A DNA stretch of 39,544 nucleotides from an uncultured Planctomycetaceae bacterium (GTDB lineage Bacteria; Planctomycetota; Planctomycetia; Pirellulales; Pirellulaceae), in contig CAIYOB010000670.1 in the NCBI GenBank assembly GCA_903927685.1, forward strand, positions 1 to 39,544, given 5' to 3'. The notes below the pieces were generated by a model, which made no database searches, was not told the DNA's origin, and saw only the letters and a list, made by a program, of their open reading frames with translations. The position numbers and the translations under genes are program-made. How positions within the stretch are numbered: the stretch's first letter is position 1; each line of letters begins with the position of its first letter. Shown in pieces: positions 22,433-32,280 of this stretch.

Positions 22433-24110
22433 TCCGGTTGACGTCAGCCGCTTGGAAGTCGTTACGCGGACCGTGGACGTGCGGCGGGACATCCATGTCT
22501 TCGTCGACTACGTCCGCAGCCGCGACGTGAAACGCTCGCATCGCGGCAACCTGCTGAGTAAGGCGGATGCAAAGCGGTTAGCCAAGCTGATGTCCGACCC
22601 GCAGGCCGTGGAGGAAGCCGCAGACGACGGCATTTCCGGCTGGGTGGATTTCATCGACGACCTGGTCTTGGAACTGGGATTCGTGACCTACGACACCAAG
22701 GGGGAATACGCCGGGTACACGAGTTCGGAACCTAGTTTCCCGGAAAACTATATTGAGTTTGTCGAGAAGACCTACCAGCAGTTCGTCGATTTGAGCCCGG
22801 CCAAACAGGAATCGGTCCTGCTTGCCAAGTTGTTGTCCCGGCGTCAAGGAAACGCCAGTGAATTCTATCGCGCCTCGGTCCTGGGATGGCTCGACAAGTT
22901 CTCGACAGGCGGCTCGGCGAGTGGGGTCATGCCCACGCTCGATTTCGCCGCCGCGCGGCGTTTCCTGCTCGAGTTATTGGCCAACTGCCCGCCCGGCCAG
23001 TGGCTCAGCACCGCGTCGCTGGTCGAGTACTTGAAAACGCATCAACGGCATTTCCTGATTCCGGCCAAGCCGCGGTTCAAGTCCGACTACGATGCCAAGC
23101 AGGGGCGGTATGGGAACTTCTACGAGACGCAGGAGCGATGGGGGCCGGGGAGCAAGGTCGCCCAGACTGCCCCAGACGCGTTCGAGCGCGTCGAAGGCCG
23201 CTACGTCGAACGGTTCCTCGAGGAAATCCCGTGGCTCATGCGGTACGTGGACCTCGCCTTCAGCAAGCAGCGCAAGCAGACGGTCTATCCCTCGTGGGGG
23301 ACGCTGCAGGCCTTCCGGGTCAGCGAGCGGTTGAGCCGCGCCCTGCGCGGGCAGATCGCCGAACCCCGCGTGACCGTGACCCCCAGTTTCGACGTTTACA
23401 TCCAGGCCGAGACTTATCCGGCCAAGACGTTGAGCCTGCTGGCGCCGCTGTGCGAGACGGTCCAAGAGGACACGTCGTTTGTGTTGAAAGTGACCAAGCA
23501 GAAGGTCGCCGCCGCCCGGGCGGCCGACCCGAAACTGGATGTCGTCGCCCTGCTGCAGCGGTTGTCCCAAACCGAGTTGCCGGCCAACGTGCTCCGCGAG
23601 CTGACCGCCTGGTCCGAACACGGCGAGAAATTCGTGCTGTATTCGGGACTCGCGCTGCTAGAAGCCGACAAAGAGCTGACGCTGAACGCCGCCTTCAACG
23701 TCGAGACGATCGCTCCCGGCGTCTATCTGGTGCGTTCGCCCGACAAGCTGTTCCACGACTTGGAGCGGCGCGAGTTGGTGCCGCTGTGCGTCAAACACCC
23801 GGACGAGAGCTTCACGCCGCTGCCCAAGCACGCCCGGACCCGCTTTGCCAGGAAAACCGCAGCCGCGTCAAAGCCTCAGGAAGTCAAACCCGCGGTGACG
23901 CTGACGCGCGTGACACGCGTCCAGCTGGCATTTCCCAGCCAGGCGTTCTTCGATGACCTGCTCCGGGCACTGGTCGAAGCCAAGTGCCCCGTCGAGGCGG
24001 ACCGGGCGAAGCTGCGGCTGACCTACTCGAAAACGAACGAGCCGCAAGTCACGGAAGCGATCCGCGGCTTGAAGACGCGGTACCAGGTCAAGATCGACGA
24101 CGTGGGCTGA
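22422..24110 (+). CDS. Helicase-associated (Helicase_C_3-like) protein, probable XPB-helicase partner B
   Basis: The GTG at 22422 is chosen because AAGGAGG lies at 22407-22413 and because it overlaps the previous gene by 11 bases, a typical translational coupling; the longer frame upstream is nonsense. The 562-residue protein has a helical N-terminal half (FVDYVRSRDVKRSHRGNLLS, FAAARRFLLELLANCPPGQW), then a segment (about 325-470) close in pattern to Helicase_C_3/XPB N-terminal domains: VTVTPSFDVYIQAETYPAKT, LSLLAPLCETVQEDTSFVLK, VALLQRLSQTELPANVLREL. The tail (about 500-562, LRLTYSKTNEPQVTEAIRGL) is basic and could bind DNA or contact the helicase. No catalytic motif was found. Confidence 0.62.
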   Translation: MKLDPVDVSRLEVVTRTVDVRRDIHVFVDYVRSRDVKRSHRGNLLSKADAKRLAKLMSDPQAVEEAADDGISGWVDFIDDLVLELGFVTYDTKGEYAGYTSSEPSFPENYIEFVEKTYQQFVDLSPAKQESVLLAKLLSRRQGNASEFYRASVLGWLDKFSTGGSASGVMPTLDFAAARRFLLELLANCPPGQWLSTASLVEYLKTHQRHFLIPAKPRFKSDYDAKQGRYGNFYETQERWGPGSKVAQTAPDAFERVEGRYVERFLEEIPWLMRYVDLAFSKQRKQTVYPSWGTLQAFRVSERLSRALRGQIAEPRVTVTPSFDVYIQAETYPAKTLSLLAPLCETVQEDTSFVLKVTKQKVAAARAADPKLDVVALLQRLSQTELPANVLRELTAWSEHGEKFVLYSGLALLEADKELTLNAAFNVETIAPGVYLVRSPDKLFHDLERRELVPLCVKHPDESFTPLPKHARTRFARKTAAASKPQEVKPAVTLTRVTRVQLAFPSQAFFDDLLRALVEAKCPVEADRAKLRLTYSKTNEPQVTEAIRGLKTRYQVKIDDVG

Positions 24111-24327
24111 GCGTTGGAGGGCTCGAACCGCCCGTCCGTTTCACTCCCGCGCCTGCGCGAGGGTCGGACGCGGTAGCGGCCGGGAAACAGACTCCAATGC
24201 CGCTACTCGCCTGCCACCTCAGCCCCCGACGGTTCAGCCGGCGGCTTCTCCAACTTGCGGCACTTGCCATCGCCGGCGCCAAACCACTGGGAGCAGCCTG
24301 AGTATTCAGAAAAAGTCCCGCAGGCGC
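24111..24327. other. Convergent gap between helicase-partner B and the hybrid kinase
   Basis: A hairpin CGCGC-CT-GCGCG lies at 24148-24159, about 40 bases after the plus-strand stop, without a T tract; it may end that operon. The right edge belongs to the kinase terminator. Otherwise nothing was seen. Confidence 0.35.
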
Positions 24328-24336
24328 TTACCGCGG
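24310..24336 (-). terminator. Intrinsic terminator of the hybrid kinase gene, overlapping its stop codon
   Basis: On the minus strand CCGCGG and CTGCGG form a 6-bp stem (one G-U pair) with a 7-base loop that contains the stop codon TAA, followed by GAC and TTTTT (24314-24310). Confidence 0.55.
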
Positions 24337-27300
24337 CTTGTTCAGGATCCGCGCCAGGTTGGTCGGATCGACGGGCTTGACCAGGTGTTCGTCGAAGCCC
24401 GCCTCCAGGATCGCCCGGTGGTCTTCGGAGCGGCCGTAGCCCGTGACGGCCACCAGGCGGACGTTCCGGCCCACCGCACTCGCCCGCACGCGGCGGGCGA
24501 CTTCGTAGCCGTCGATCTCGGGCAATCCGATATCGACCAGGGCCACGTCCGGCGGATCGGACAACAGCTTTTCCAAGCCGCTGGCGCCGCTGTCCGCCGA
24601 TTGGACGCAATAGCCGTCCAGCTCGAGCCAGCTGTGCAACATCTCGCGGCTGTCCGCGTTGTCTTCCACCAGCAGCACGCGGACGCGGCCAGGGTCCCCG
24701 GCCGGCACGGCTTCCGCCCCGGGGGACGGATCCGCCGCGGCCGCCGGCCGCTCGTCGGTCAGCGGCAAACGGACCACGAACTCGCTGCCGCGTCCCAGTC
24801 CGTCGCTGTCAGCTCGCACCGTGCCGCCGTGCATCTGGACCAGGTTGCGGACCAGGGTCAAGCCGACGCCCATGCCGCCTTCGGAGCGTTCCAGGGACGA
24901 ACGCGACTGGACGAACAGATCGAACACCGCCTCGAGCATCTCCCGCGGAATGCCTTCGCCCGTGTCCCGCACGCGGATCTCGACCTGCTCTCCCTCCGGA
25001 TGCACGCTCAGCCAGATCTGCCCGCCCGGCGGCGTATATTTGGCCGCATTGGTCAACAGGTTGCCCAGGATCTGCAACAGCCGCGTGGCGTCCCCCAACA
25101 CGAACAGCGGTTGCTCGGCCAACCGCACGGCCAGTTGGTGTCCGCGGTCGGTAAGCAGCGGCCGGACCTCCTCGACGGCATGCACGACAATGTCCCGCAA
25201 GTCGCAGACGTCCTGGCGGAGCGCGATCTTGCCCTGGGTGACGCGCGAGACGTCCAGCAAGTCGTCCAGCAAGCGGGCCATCTGGCCCGCCTGCCGCTGG
25301 ATCACGCCGCAAGCCTGGGCCAGTTGCTCGTGCGCGGCCCGGCCGCTGGCAAAAACCTGCACGGCGTTCAACACGGCGGCCAACGGGTTTCGCAATTCGT
25401 GCGACAGCATGGCCAGGAAGTGGTCGCGGCGGCGCACGGCCTCGCGGGCCTCCTGTTCCGATTCCTTCTGCGCGCGGATGTCCTTGGCGATCGTGGCGAT
25501 GGCCGCCGGCCGGCCGGTCTCGTCGGTCAACAGCGACAGCGTCAGCAGCACCGGTGACGTTTCGCCGGACTTGGTGCGGCGGACCACCTCGACGTTGCGG
25601 ACGTGCTCGGCGTTGCGGCAGCGCATCCGCAAGGCCGCGGCCAGCCCCCGCTGGTCCGGCGGGACCAGCAGTTCGACGTTCCGGCCGAGCAGCTCCTCGC
25701 GGGTCCAGCCGTAGGCCCGCACGGCCTCGTGATTCACCGCGATGATCCGGCCCTGCAGGTCCTCGACCAGGATCGGATCGGCGCCGTCCATGAACACCTT
25801 GGACATCCGCTGCAACTCGCCTTCGGCCTCCTTCAGCAACGAGATGTCGATGATCGTGACCACGGCCCCGTCCGTCGGCGTCTTGCCGCGATAGGGCAGG
25901 ATCCGCAGCAGAAAGTACTTGCCGTGCCGGTCGCGGACTTCCCGTTCGCAGACTTGCCGCGTGGTCAACACCCGCGTGACGTCGTCCAGCAGCCCGTCGT
26001 AAGCGATGTTATGCGCAAAGGTCGACACGCGGCGGCCGATGTCCTGGGCCAGCAAGTCGAAGAACTCGCCGATCTTGGGCGTGAATTTGCGGATGCACAG
26101 ATCGCCGTCCAGGAACATCACGCCGACGTCCGTACTGAACAGCAGGTTGTCCATGTCGTCCGTCAGTTCGGTCAATTCAGCGATCTTGCGCTGGTACTCC
26201 GCATTGACCGTGTACAGTTCCTCGTTGACCGAGTGCAGTTCCTCGTTCGTGCTCTGCAGCTCTTCGTTCGAGGCGACCAGTTCTTCGTTCGTGGCCTGCA
26301 GCTCTTCATTGCTCGTCTCCAATTCCTCGATCGTGGCCTGCAGATTCTCCTTGGTGTACCGCAGTTCATCCTCGAGGCTGCGGAGCTGTTCGCGGGACGC
26401 CTCGCCGAAGTCCAGCTCGCGTTCCGGCGGCGACGACGTTTCGCTGCCGTCCAGCGGCTCGAGCGAGATCAGCAGGTGCCCGGCGTCGAATCCCTTCTGG
26501 CCGACCGGCCCTACCGTGACCTTCAGGCGCCGCACGCCCTCGGGGCCCGAGACCCGCACGTCCTTGTAGGCCACCGGGGCCTTCAGCTTGGCCGCCCGCT
26601 GCAGGGCCCCGGCCAGGGGCGTGCGCAGGTCGGGGTGGATCAGCTCCAGGACGTCCGCGGAGTGGCGGCCGTCGCGCACGTCCAGGTACTTGCCGGCGCC
26701 GCCGAAAGTATGCACCAGATGCCGCTGTTCGTTGATCAACAGGCTGGGCGGCATGTGCGCATCGAGCAGGGCATCGTAGACCCGCAGTACGGAGGCGTCG
26801 CCGGACCGCAGCTCCGGATAGCCCAGCCGCACGCCCGGCGAACGCAGGCCGGAGTAGCCGGAGGACAACGGCAGCCGCACGTCGGCCGGCAAGTGGGTGT
26901 CGCGCCGCTTGCGATACAGCTTCCACTGGTAATCGAGCGGGTCGAACTCCTCCGTCAGTTCACCGGGGCTCTCGCTGGGCCCCAAGAACAGCACGCCGCC
27001 GGTCTTGAGCGCGAAGTGGAACAGCGACAGGACTTTCTTCTGCGCGATCGGCTGCAGGTAGATCAGCAGGTTCCGACAGCTGATCAGGTTCAGCTTGGTG
27101 AACGGCGCGTCCTTGATCAGGTTGTGCGGGGCAAAGACGATCATCCGCCGCAGTTCGGGCGCGACCTGGAACGCCTTGCCGCGGCGCACGAAGTAGCGCT
27201 GCAGGCGCGTGGGCTTGACTTCCGACAAGCAGGCCTCGTCATAGAGCCCGGCGCTGGCAAACTCGAGCGACGCGCGATGCACGTCGGTCGCAAAGATCTT

Positions 27301-28359
27301 GATATTGTCGCGGCGCCGCGAGCCGGGCAGCTGTTCGTCCAGCAGGATGGCGAGCGAATAGGCCTCCTCCCCCGTCCCGCAGCCGGCGACCCAGATCCGC
27401 AGTTCGTCCTCGGGCGGAACCTGCTCCAGGACGTGCGGCAAAATCTCCCGCTCCAGCCGGGCAAACGCCTCGTGATCGCGAAAGAACTTGGTCACGCCGA
27501 TCAGCAGATCTTTGTACAGCGCATTCAGTTCACCCGCGTCCTCGCCCAACCGCCGGGCGTACTCGTCCAGGTCCAGCGACTGGTTCAGCAACAGCCGCCG
27601 CTCGATCCGCCGCGTCACCGTGCTGGGCTTGTAGTACGAAAAGTCGATGCCGTACTCCTGCCGCAACAGCCGCAGCACGGCGTCCATGGCATTGCCGACC
27701 GCCCCTGCGGCCGAATCGCTTTCCGCGACCATCACGCTTTGCGGATGCTTGACGTAACGCAGCAGGGCGGGCGGCATCTCTTCGGGCGGCAACTCCAGGT
27801 CCACGATGCCCGTGTCCATCGCGCTCCGCGGCATCCCGTCGAACTTGGCCGTCTCGTCGCTCTGCGCCAGCACCAGCCCGCCGGCGTCGTGGATATCGCG
27901 AATGCCCCGCGAGCCGTCGCTGCCCGTGCCCGACAGCACGATCCCAATCGCCCGCTCGCCGGCATCCTGGGCCAGGGACCGGAAGAAGGTGTCGATCGGC
28001 AACGAGAGGCCCTGCGACGGGTCTTTGTCCGTCAGCAGCAGGCGGCCGCCCGAGATGATCATCTCCTTCTTGGGCGGGATCAGGTAGATCGCGTTCGGCT
28101 CGACCACCATCCCGTCTTCGACCCGATGGATGGCCAGCGCCGTGTGCCGGCGCAACAACTCGTCCATCAGGCTCTTGAAATCGGGCGACAAGTGCTGGAT
28201 GACGACAAACGCCATCCCGCTGTCGGGACGCACGTTGTCGAAGAACTTCTCCAGCGCCTCCAAGCCGCCGGCCGAAGCGCCGACGCCAACCACGTAGAAG
28301 GCCGGCTCGCTTGCGTCCGCCGCTGGTGTCACGTTCGGAAAAGGTAACGCATACGTCAT
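24328..28359 (-). CDS. CheB-CheR-PAS-histidine kinase-receiver hybrid sensor
   Basis: The 1343-residue protein starts at the ATG complementary to 28357-28359, with AGGAG upstream. Domains in order: CheB methylesterase (about 20-205; Ser29 in GASAGG, His56, Asp148 in GTGSDG), CheR methyltransferase (about 225-485; SAM motif [25 protein letters not shown]), a region with a PAS-like fold (about 500-650), a long coiled coil (about 660-745) built on repeated EEL-xxx-NEEL units, two PAS domains (to about 965), HisKA with His987 in LSHELRNPL, HATPase ([25 protein letters not shown]) and a receiver with Asp1276 ([12 protein letters not shown]) and Lys in HLVKPVDP. All catalytic residues look intact. 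No transmembrane segment is present. No chemoreceptor is nearby, so the methylation target may not be an MCP. It follows the HPF-like gene by 29 bases. Confidence 0.92.
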   Translation of the reverse strand: MTYALPFPNVTPAADASEPAFYVVGVGASAGGLEALEKFFDNVRPDSGMAFVVIQHLSPDFKSLMDELLRRHTALAIHRVEDGMVVEPNAIYLIPPKKEMIISGGRLLLTDKDPSQGLSLPIDTFFRSLAQDAGERAIGIVLSGTGSDGSRGIRDIHDAGGLVLAQSDETAKFDGMPRSAMDTGIVDLELPPEEMPPALLRYVKHPQSVMVAESDSAAGAVGNAMDAVLRLLRQEYGIDFSYYKPSTVTRRIERRLLLNQSLDLDEYARRLGEDAGELNALYKDLLIGVTKFFRDHEAFARLEREILPHVLEQVPPEDELRIWVAGCGTGEEAYSLAILLDEQLPGSRRRDNIKIFATDVHRASLEFASAGLYDEACLSEVKPTRLQRYFVRRGKAFQVAPELRRMIVFAPHNLIKDAPFTKLNLISCRNLLIYLQPIAQKKVLSLFHFALKTGGVLFLGPSESPGELTEEFDPLDYQWKLYRKRRDTHLPADVRLPLSSGYSGLRSPGVRLGYPELRSGDASVLRVYDALLDAHMPPSLLINEQRHLVHTFGGAGKYLDVRDGRHSADVLELIHPDLRTPLAGALQRAAKLKAPVAYKDVRVSGPEGVRRLKVTVGPVGQKGFDAGHLLISLEPLDGSETSSPPERELDFGEASREQLRSLEDELRYTKENLQATIEELETSNEELQATNEELVASNEELQSTNEELHSVNEELYTVNAEYQRKIAELTELTDDMDNLLFSTDVGVMFLDGDLCIRKFTPKIGEFFDLLAQDIGRRVSTFAHNIAYDGLLDDVTRVLTTRQVCEREVRDRHGKYFLLRILPYRGKTPTDGAVVTIIDISLLKEAEGELQRMSKVFMDGADPILVEDLQGRIIAVNHEAVRAYGWTREELLGRNVELLVPPDQRGLAAALRMRCRNAEHVRNVEVVRRTKSGETSPVLLTLSLLTDETGRPAAIATIAKDIRAQKESEQEAREAVRRRDHFLAMLSHELRNPLAAVLNAVQVFASGRAAHEQLAQACGVIQRQAGQMARLLDDLLDVSRVTQGKIALRQDVCDLRDIVVHAVEEVRPLLTDRGHQLAVRLAEQPLFVLGDATRLLQILGNLLTNAAKYTPPGGQIWLSVHPEGEQVEIRVRDTGEGIPREMLEAVFDLFVQSRSSLERSEGGMGVGLTLVRNLVQMHGGTVRADSDGLGRGSEFVVRLPLTDERPAAAADPSPGAEAVPAGDPGRVRVLLVEDNADSREMLHSWLELDGYCVQSADSGASGLEKLLSDPPDVALVDIGLPEIDGYEVARRVRASAVGRNVRLVAVTGYGRSEDHRAILEAGFDEHLVKPVDPTNLARILNKPR

Positions 28360-28388
28360 GCCCGGCTGCTCCTACCGGCGCCCGACCG

Positions 28389-28805
28389 TTACCCACTGGC
28401 CATGGCCAGCATCGTCTGTCCAGCCAGGGGCGAAAGGAACTCCTGCTGCGGCGCCGAAGCCGCAGGCAAGATCCCCGTCGTTTGCCTGAGATGTCGTTTC
28501 ACATCGGCTCGGAGGGAGTCCATGACCCGATCCATTGCGACCAGCAAGGTCTCGTCGCGCCCTTCCGCAACGAACACGCCACTGGGCAACGTCAGCATCG
28601 CGTGCAGATGCCAGCTCGCCGCGTCCCGTTGACTGACACGCACAGTCAGCGACTTGCTTTGGACAAAATAGCCCTCCAACAGGTCTTCCAACCGCCGTTG
28701 GTGACCCGAAAAGTAGCGTAGAATATAGGGAATACTGCTCTCGTGGCAGTCGTCAATCACCCAGTCTATCCAGGACCCGTTGGCAGACACTCGCCTTTCC
28801 GCCAT
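28389..28805 (-). CDS. HPF/RaiA-like ribosome-hibernation-factor-type protein
   Basis: The ATG complementary to 28803-28805 has a perfect GGAGGT 7 bases upstream and gives MAERRVSANG; a longer frame from 28886 has no proper spacing. The 138-residue product has the beta-alpha-beta-beta-beta-alpha order of the S30AE family: helix with YILRYFSGHQRRLEDLLEGY, strand SLTVRVSQRD, strand WHLHAMLTLPSGVFVAEG, and the last helix with LVAMDRVMDSLRADVKRHLR. The C-terminal tail (about 118-138) is not the dimerisation domain of long HPF. The family binds the 30S subunit and inactivates ribosomes in stress. The match is structural in pattern and the sequence is diverged, so a different RNA-binding role is possible. 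It is the first gene of a likely operon with the hybrid kinase. Confidence 0.68.
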   Translation of the reverse strand: MAERRVSANGSWIDWVIDDCHESSIPYILRYFSGHQRRLEDLLEGYFVQSKSLTVRVSQRDAASWHLHAMLTLPSGVFVAEGRDETLLVAMDRVMDSLRADVKRHLRQTTGILPAASAPQQEFLSPLAGQTMLAMASG

Positions 28806-28922
28806 GAAAGTGACCTCCACACCAAATTGCTGTTTGCCGAAATAGCTCGCCAGACGAGAATAACTCGGCGTCTGGCCGTTCTCCATCCCCCCTGGCAGCC
28901 ACTCGAATCAAGTCCCAAGCTG

Positions 28923-28938
28923 AGCAAGCGGCATGCCA
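28923..28938 (-). promoter_or_regulatory. Sigma-54-type promoter upstream of the HPF-like and hybrid-kinase genes
   Basis: The minus strand reads TGGCATGCCGCTTGCT. Compared with the sigma-54 consensus TGGCACG-N4-TTGCW it differs only at one base (T for C), and the GG and GC dinucleotides are exactly 10 bases apart. Transcription would start near 28912, giving a leader of about 107 bases before the ATG at 28805. Sigma-54 control of HPF-type genes is known from other bacteria. No enhancer site was identified. Confidence 0.5.
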
Positions 28939-29077
28939 ATGTGCGGTTTCGCGTCAGGCTGGAACAGCCCCCGGAGCTGGGGTTTCCTAACGCAAATCGC
29001 GAGCAGTGGTTGCAGCGACCGCCGGGGCCTAGAACGGTGCCCCGCGAAAGCCTGCCGCGACGGTCTGTTCTTTCCCA

Positions 29078-29115
29078 AGTTGCCCGTCCTCTGGGCAACT
29101 CTGTCAATCTGACAG
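29078..29115 (-). terminator. Tandem stem-loops after the ASPIC/UnbV gene
   Basis: Read on the minus strand, CTGTCA-GAT-TGACAG (29115-29101) is followed directly by AGTTGCCC-AGAGGAC-GGGCAACT (29100-29078), stems of 6 and 8 perfect pairs, beginning about 20 bases after the stop codon. No T tract follows, so the second may act with Rho or as a 3' end stabiliser. Confidence 0.5.
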
Positions 29116-29134
29116 GCAGTTCAGGAATGTACCT

Positions 29135-30832
29135 TTACTTTGTGCCGCGCAGGTCCTCGAGCACAAGCACCCGCTGGCCAGCGGCGACGTTCTCCAGCGT
29201 CTGGCGGCCGCCGCCCAGCCAGCGGATCTCGATCCGCTCGGCCCGCTCGCAGGCTCCCAGTCCGAAGTGCAGCCGCGTCCCGAAATGGCTCTGGTAACTG
29301 CGGCCGGCATGGACCTCGGCGGTTTGTACCGTGCCCCCCGCGGTGACCGTGACGCGCGAGCCGACGCCGTCCCGGTTGGCGCCCACGCCGCGGAGTACGA
29401 CCTCGATCCAGCGATTCCTCCCGGCGGTGGTGTTGCTCAGCACGGTCGGCGGAGAACGGGAATTGAGCACCACCACGTCCACCCGGCCGTCGTCATCTAG
29501 ATCGTCGAACGCGGCGCCGCGGCTGCTGTACGCCGGCAGCATGCCGTCGCCCGCCTGCGCTGAAACGTCGGCGAACGTGCCGTTGCCTGCGTTCCGCAAC
29601 AGCAGATTGCGCGGGCAATACGTCGTGCTGGCGTCGTATTCGTCGACTCGGACCTGCAGATGGCCGCAGGCGACGTACAGGTCACGGTCGCCGTCGTTGT
29701 CAAAATCAACGAGGCCGGAGCCCCACGTCACGTGCGCGAACGTGCCCGTGGCGGCACCGGTCGTAAACGACACATCCTCGAACGTCTTGCCGCCCAGATT
29801 GCGGTACAGCACCGCGTGCTGCATCTGGTACGAGGTCTGATAGAAATCCAGCCAGCCGTCGTTGTCGTAGTCGCCGCACTCGACGCCCATACTGCCCTGC
29901 GGACTGCCGTACACGTCGTAAGCGACTCCCGCGGTCAACGCGACTTCCTCGAACCGGCCTTGTCCGTCGTTCTCGTACAGAAAGTTGTCGGCCACGTCGT
30001 TGGCGACGAAGACGTCCGTGTCGCCGTCGTTGTCATAGTCGGCGCAGACCAGTCCCATGCCCCAGTTGGCATCGCGTCCGATGCCCGCGGCGTTGCTGAT
30101 GTCCGTGAACGAGCCGTCGCCGTTATTGCGGTACAGCTGGTTGCGGCCCGGCGGGAAGTGGTTCGGGCTGACGTAGACCGGCACGCCGCGCGTCGTGGGG
30201 GACACATGCCGCTCTTCGGAGAACTCGAGGTAATTCGCCACGAACAGGTCCAGGTCGCCGTCGCGGTCAGCGTCCAGGAATCCGGCGCCGGCGCCCACCG
30301 AGTCGCCGCCGGTGACGCCCGCCGGGGCGGCGACATTCTCGAACGTGCCGTCGCCCCGGTTCCGGTACAGGCAATCGGGACCATAGTTGTTCACAAACAA
30401 GTCCAGGTCGCCGTCGTTGTCATAATCCGCGGCGGCAACGCCTAACGCGTAACCCGTGTCGCCCACGCCGGCCTGGTCGGTGACATCCGCAAACCGCCAC
30501 TGGCCCAAGTTCCGATACAGGGCGCTGCGGGGTGCCGTTTCGGCTTGACAGCCCGGCAGGGGCGAACCGTTCAAGAAGTAGATGTCGACCAGCCCGTCGC
30601 CGTCGTAGTCCAGCAACGCCAGTCCGGCGGACACGGTCTCCATGATGTAGTACCGGCCGCAACCGCCATCGGTGTGCTGGAACGTAATCCGGGTCTCCGG
30701 CGTCACGTCGTGCAACGTGATCTGCGCGGGCCCCGGCGGGCGGAGTAGGATGAGCGCCAACAGCAGCAGGCCCGCCACGACAAGGCCGCCACGGATCCAG
30801 GCTCTGGGAAGACGGGGAAAAGGACCGGCCAT
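29135..30832 (-). CDS. FG-GAP/VCBS repeat protein with ASPIC/UnbV C-terminus (CRTAC1-like)
   Basis: The ATG complementary to 30830-30832 lies one base after the TPR gene's stop codon (TGACATG), so the pair is translationally coupled. The 565-residue protein has an N-terminal membrane anchor or signal (WIRGGLVVAGLLLLALILL), then seven Ca2+-type FG-GAP loops: DYDGDGLVD, DYDNDGDLD, DADRDGDLD, DYDNDGDTD, DYDNDGWLD, DFDNDGDRD and DLDDDGRVD, which fold into a beta-propeller. The last 110 residues (NRWIEVVLRGVGANRDGVGS, SYQSHFGTRLHFGLG) are the ASPIC/UnbV domain. It should be an extracytoplasmic, calcium-dependent binding protein. The family is abundant in planctomycetes, with no proven function. 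Confidence 0.9.
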   Translation of the reverse strand: MAGPFPRLPRAWIRGGLVVAGLLLLALILLRPPGPAQITLHDVTPETRITFQHTDGGCGRYYIMETVSAGLALLDYDGDGLVDIYFLNGSPLPGCQAETAPRSALYRNLGQWRFADVTDQAGVGDTGYALGVAAADYDNDGDLDLFVNNYGPDCLYRNRGDGTFENVAAPAGVTGGDSVGAGAGFLDADRDGDLDLFVANYLEFSEERHVSPTTRGVPVYVSPNHFPPGRNQLYRNNGDGSFTDISNAAGIGRDANWGMGLVCADYDNDGDTDVFVANDVADNFLYENDGQGRFEEVALTAGVAYDVYGSPQGSMGVECGDYDNDGWLDFYQTSYQMQHAVLYRNLGGKTFEDVSFTTGAATGTFAHVTWGSGLVDFDNDGDRDLYVACGHLQVRVDEYDASTTYCPRNLLLRNAGNGTFADVSAQAGDGMLPAYSSRGAAFDDLDDDGRVDVVVLNSRSPPTVLSNTTAGRNRWIEVVLRGVGANRDGVGSRVTVTAGGTVQTAEVHAGRSYQSHFGTRLHFGLGACERAERIEIRWLGGGRQTLENVAAGQRVLVLEDLRGTK

Positions 30833-30833
30833 G

Positions 30834-32261
30834 TCATCGCTCGGCGGCAAGGGACAGGTACAGTTGCTGGTACAGGGCATTGCCGGGCTCCAACTCGAGC
30901 GCCCGGGCAATGGCGGACTTGGCCTGCGCCACGTCGCCGGCCCGCTGGCAGGCCATGCTCCATAGGAAGTAGTTCGCCGCGGAGCCCGCCCGCTCGACCG
31001 CTTGCCGCGCATACTCCGCGGCTTCGGCCGGCTCGCGATTCAATTGCAGCCGCAACTGGGACCGCGCCGCATAGCCCGGTGCCTGGTCCGGTGCCAGTTC
31101 CACGACCTGCTGCAGGGCCTCATCGGCCCGCTCGAAATCCGGCACTTGGGCATACAGTTGGGCCAGCCGCTGCCAGAAACCGGCGTCGCGGGCCCGGGTT
31201 GCTTTCAACGGCAGCAGGACGTCCACGGCCTCTTGCGGACGGCCGGCTCGGACACACAACTGAGCCAGTTCGGTGCGGCTCAGTTCGTGGTCTGGAGCCA
31301 GTTCGACGGCCCGTCTGGCCTGCTGTTCGGCCGCAACCGCGTCGCCGCGTTCGAGGCACAGGCGGCCGGCCGCCAGGCAGAACTCCGCGATGTCCTGGCG
31401 CATCGCTTCCACGTCTTCATCCCGCCCGCTATGGTCGCGGGCCTGCTGCAACTGGGCGGCTTGCAGTGTTCGCAAGCGCTGCCGGTGCTTGGCCGCTTCG
31501 TCCCCCTGCCCCAACCCGGCACAGGCGGCGGCCAGGCCGAAGTGGGCGTTGGGATACTCGGGGGCCAGTTGGATGGCGTCCAGAAAACGGGCCTTCGCCT
31601 GGTCGTATTGACGCAAGCCCAGGTACGCCTGGCCCAGCAGCACGGTGTTGGCGACCGTCGGCGGACTCGCCGGCCGGCAGCTTTCCAGCACCCGGACGGT
31701 CTCGGCCAGCTTCCCCTGACTGAACAGCGCATTGGCCAGCAGGAACGACGCCTCCGCGTCGCTGGGCAATTGCGCCACGGCGGGGCCCAGCACCGCTTCG
31801 GCTCCGGAAAAATCGCCGGCCTCAAACCGGATCCTGCCGATCGACACGCTCGCGGCGAAGAACTCCGGATCCTGGGCGAGGCATTGCTCCCACAGCCGGA
31901 CCGCGTCGTGCGTTCTGCCCAGCCGATCACGGAGCTTGGCTGCCAGATCCAGGGCCTGGAGATCGCCGGGATAGCGGCCAACCACCTCGTCCACGCCCTG
32001 CAGGGCCGCGTCGACCAACGGAGCGATCGCGGACGGCGAGTCCGGATGCCGTCCGGGGTCCCGGGGACCGGCAGCCGGCGGCCGGCCGGTTGGGGAGTTG
32101 GGAAAGGGCTGCGGCGCGCCCGCGGATATTCCGTCATCCCGGAGCGGCTGTCGCCCGCCGTACCAGACGAGCGCAGCCAGTCCCAGCGCAAAGACGACCG
32201 TCCCGACACCGCCGGCGCGAGCCGGAATCCAGGAGCGCCAGCGGTGTCGCGAAGAGTCCAT
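30834..32261 (-). CDS. Membrane-anchored TPR repeat protein
   Basis: The 475-residue protein has one N-terminal transmembrane helix (GTVVFALGLAALVWYGG, about 19-35), a short Pro-rich linker and then about ten tetratricopeptide-like helix pairs from residue 80 to the end. Examples are AVRLWEQCLAQDPEFFAASV, AKARFLDAIQLAPEYPNAHF, ERADEALQQVVELAPDQAPG and AKSAIARALELEPGNALYQQ. TPR arrays bind protein partners; the anchor places the array on one face of a membrane. Its place immediately before the ASPIC/UnbV protein, with coupled translation, suggests that the two work in one complex. It follows the lipoprotein gene by 19 bases. Confidence 0.88.
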   Translation of the reverse strand: MDSSRHRWRSWIPARAGGVGTVVFALGLAALVWYGGRQPLRDDGISAGAPQPFPNSPTGRPPAAGPRDPGRHPDSPSAIAPLVDAALQGVDEVVGRYPGDLQALDLAAKLRDRLGRTHDAVRLWEQCLAQDPEFFAASVSIGRIRFEAGDFSGAEAVLGPAVAQLPSDAEASFLLANALFSQGKLAETVRVLESCRPASPPTVANTVLLGQAYLGLRQYDQAKARFLDAIQLAPEYPNAHFGLAAACAGLGQGDEAAKHRQRLRTLQAAQLQQARDHSGRDEDVEAMRQDIAEFCLAAGRLCLERGDAVAAEQQARRAVELAPDHELSRTELAQLCVRAGRPQEAVDVLLPLKATRARDAGFWQRLAQLYAQVPDFERADEALQQVVELAPDQAPGYAARSQLRLQLNREPAEAAEYARQAVERAGSAANYFLWSMACQRAGDVAQAKSAIARALELEPGNALYQQLYLSLAAER

Positions 32262-32280
32262 GAGCCGATACGGCTGTTTC

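Larger units (their letters stand above)
28806..29134. other. 329-base intergenic region: terminators of one operon and sigma-54-type promoter of the next
   Basis: Both flanking genes are on the minus strand. On the left is the promoter match 28923-28938; on the right two stem-loops (29078-29100 and 29101-29115) follow the ASPIC/UnbV stop codon. No gene was recognised. Confidence 0.6.

Noticed and set aside
24118..24131. Minus-strand GGTTCGAGCCC, resembling a tRNA T-loop
   Set aside because: The five-base T stem does not pair and no D arm, anticodon arm or acceptor stem is present.
25603..28347. Plus-strand open frame of 914 codons
   Set aside because: It is the exact antisense of the CheB-CheR-kinase gene, has a low-complexity Gln/Arg/Val composition and no ribosome site.
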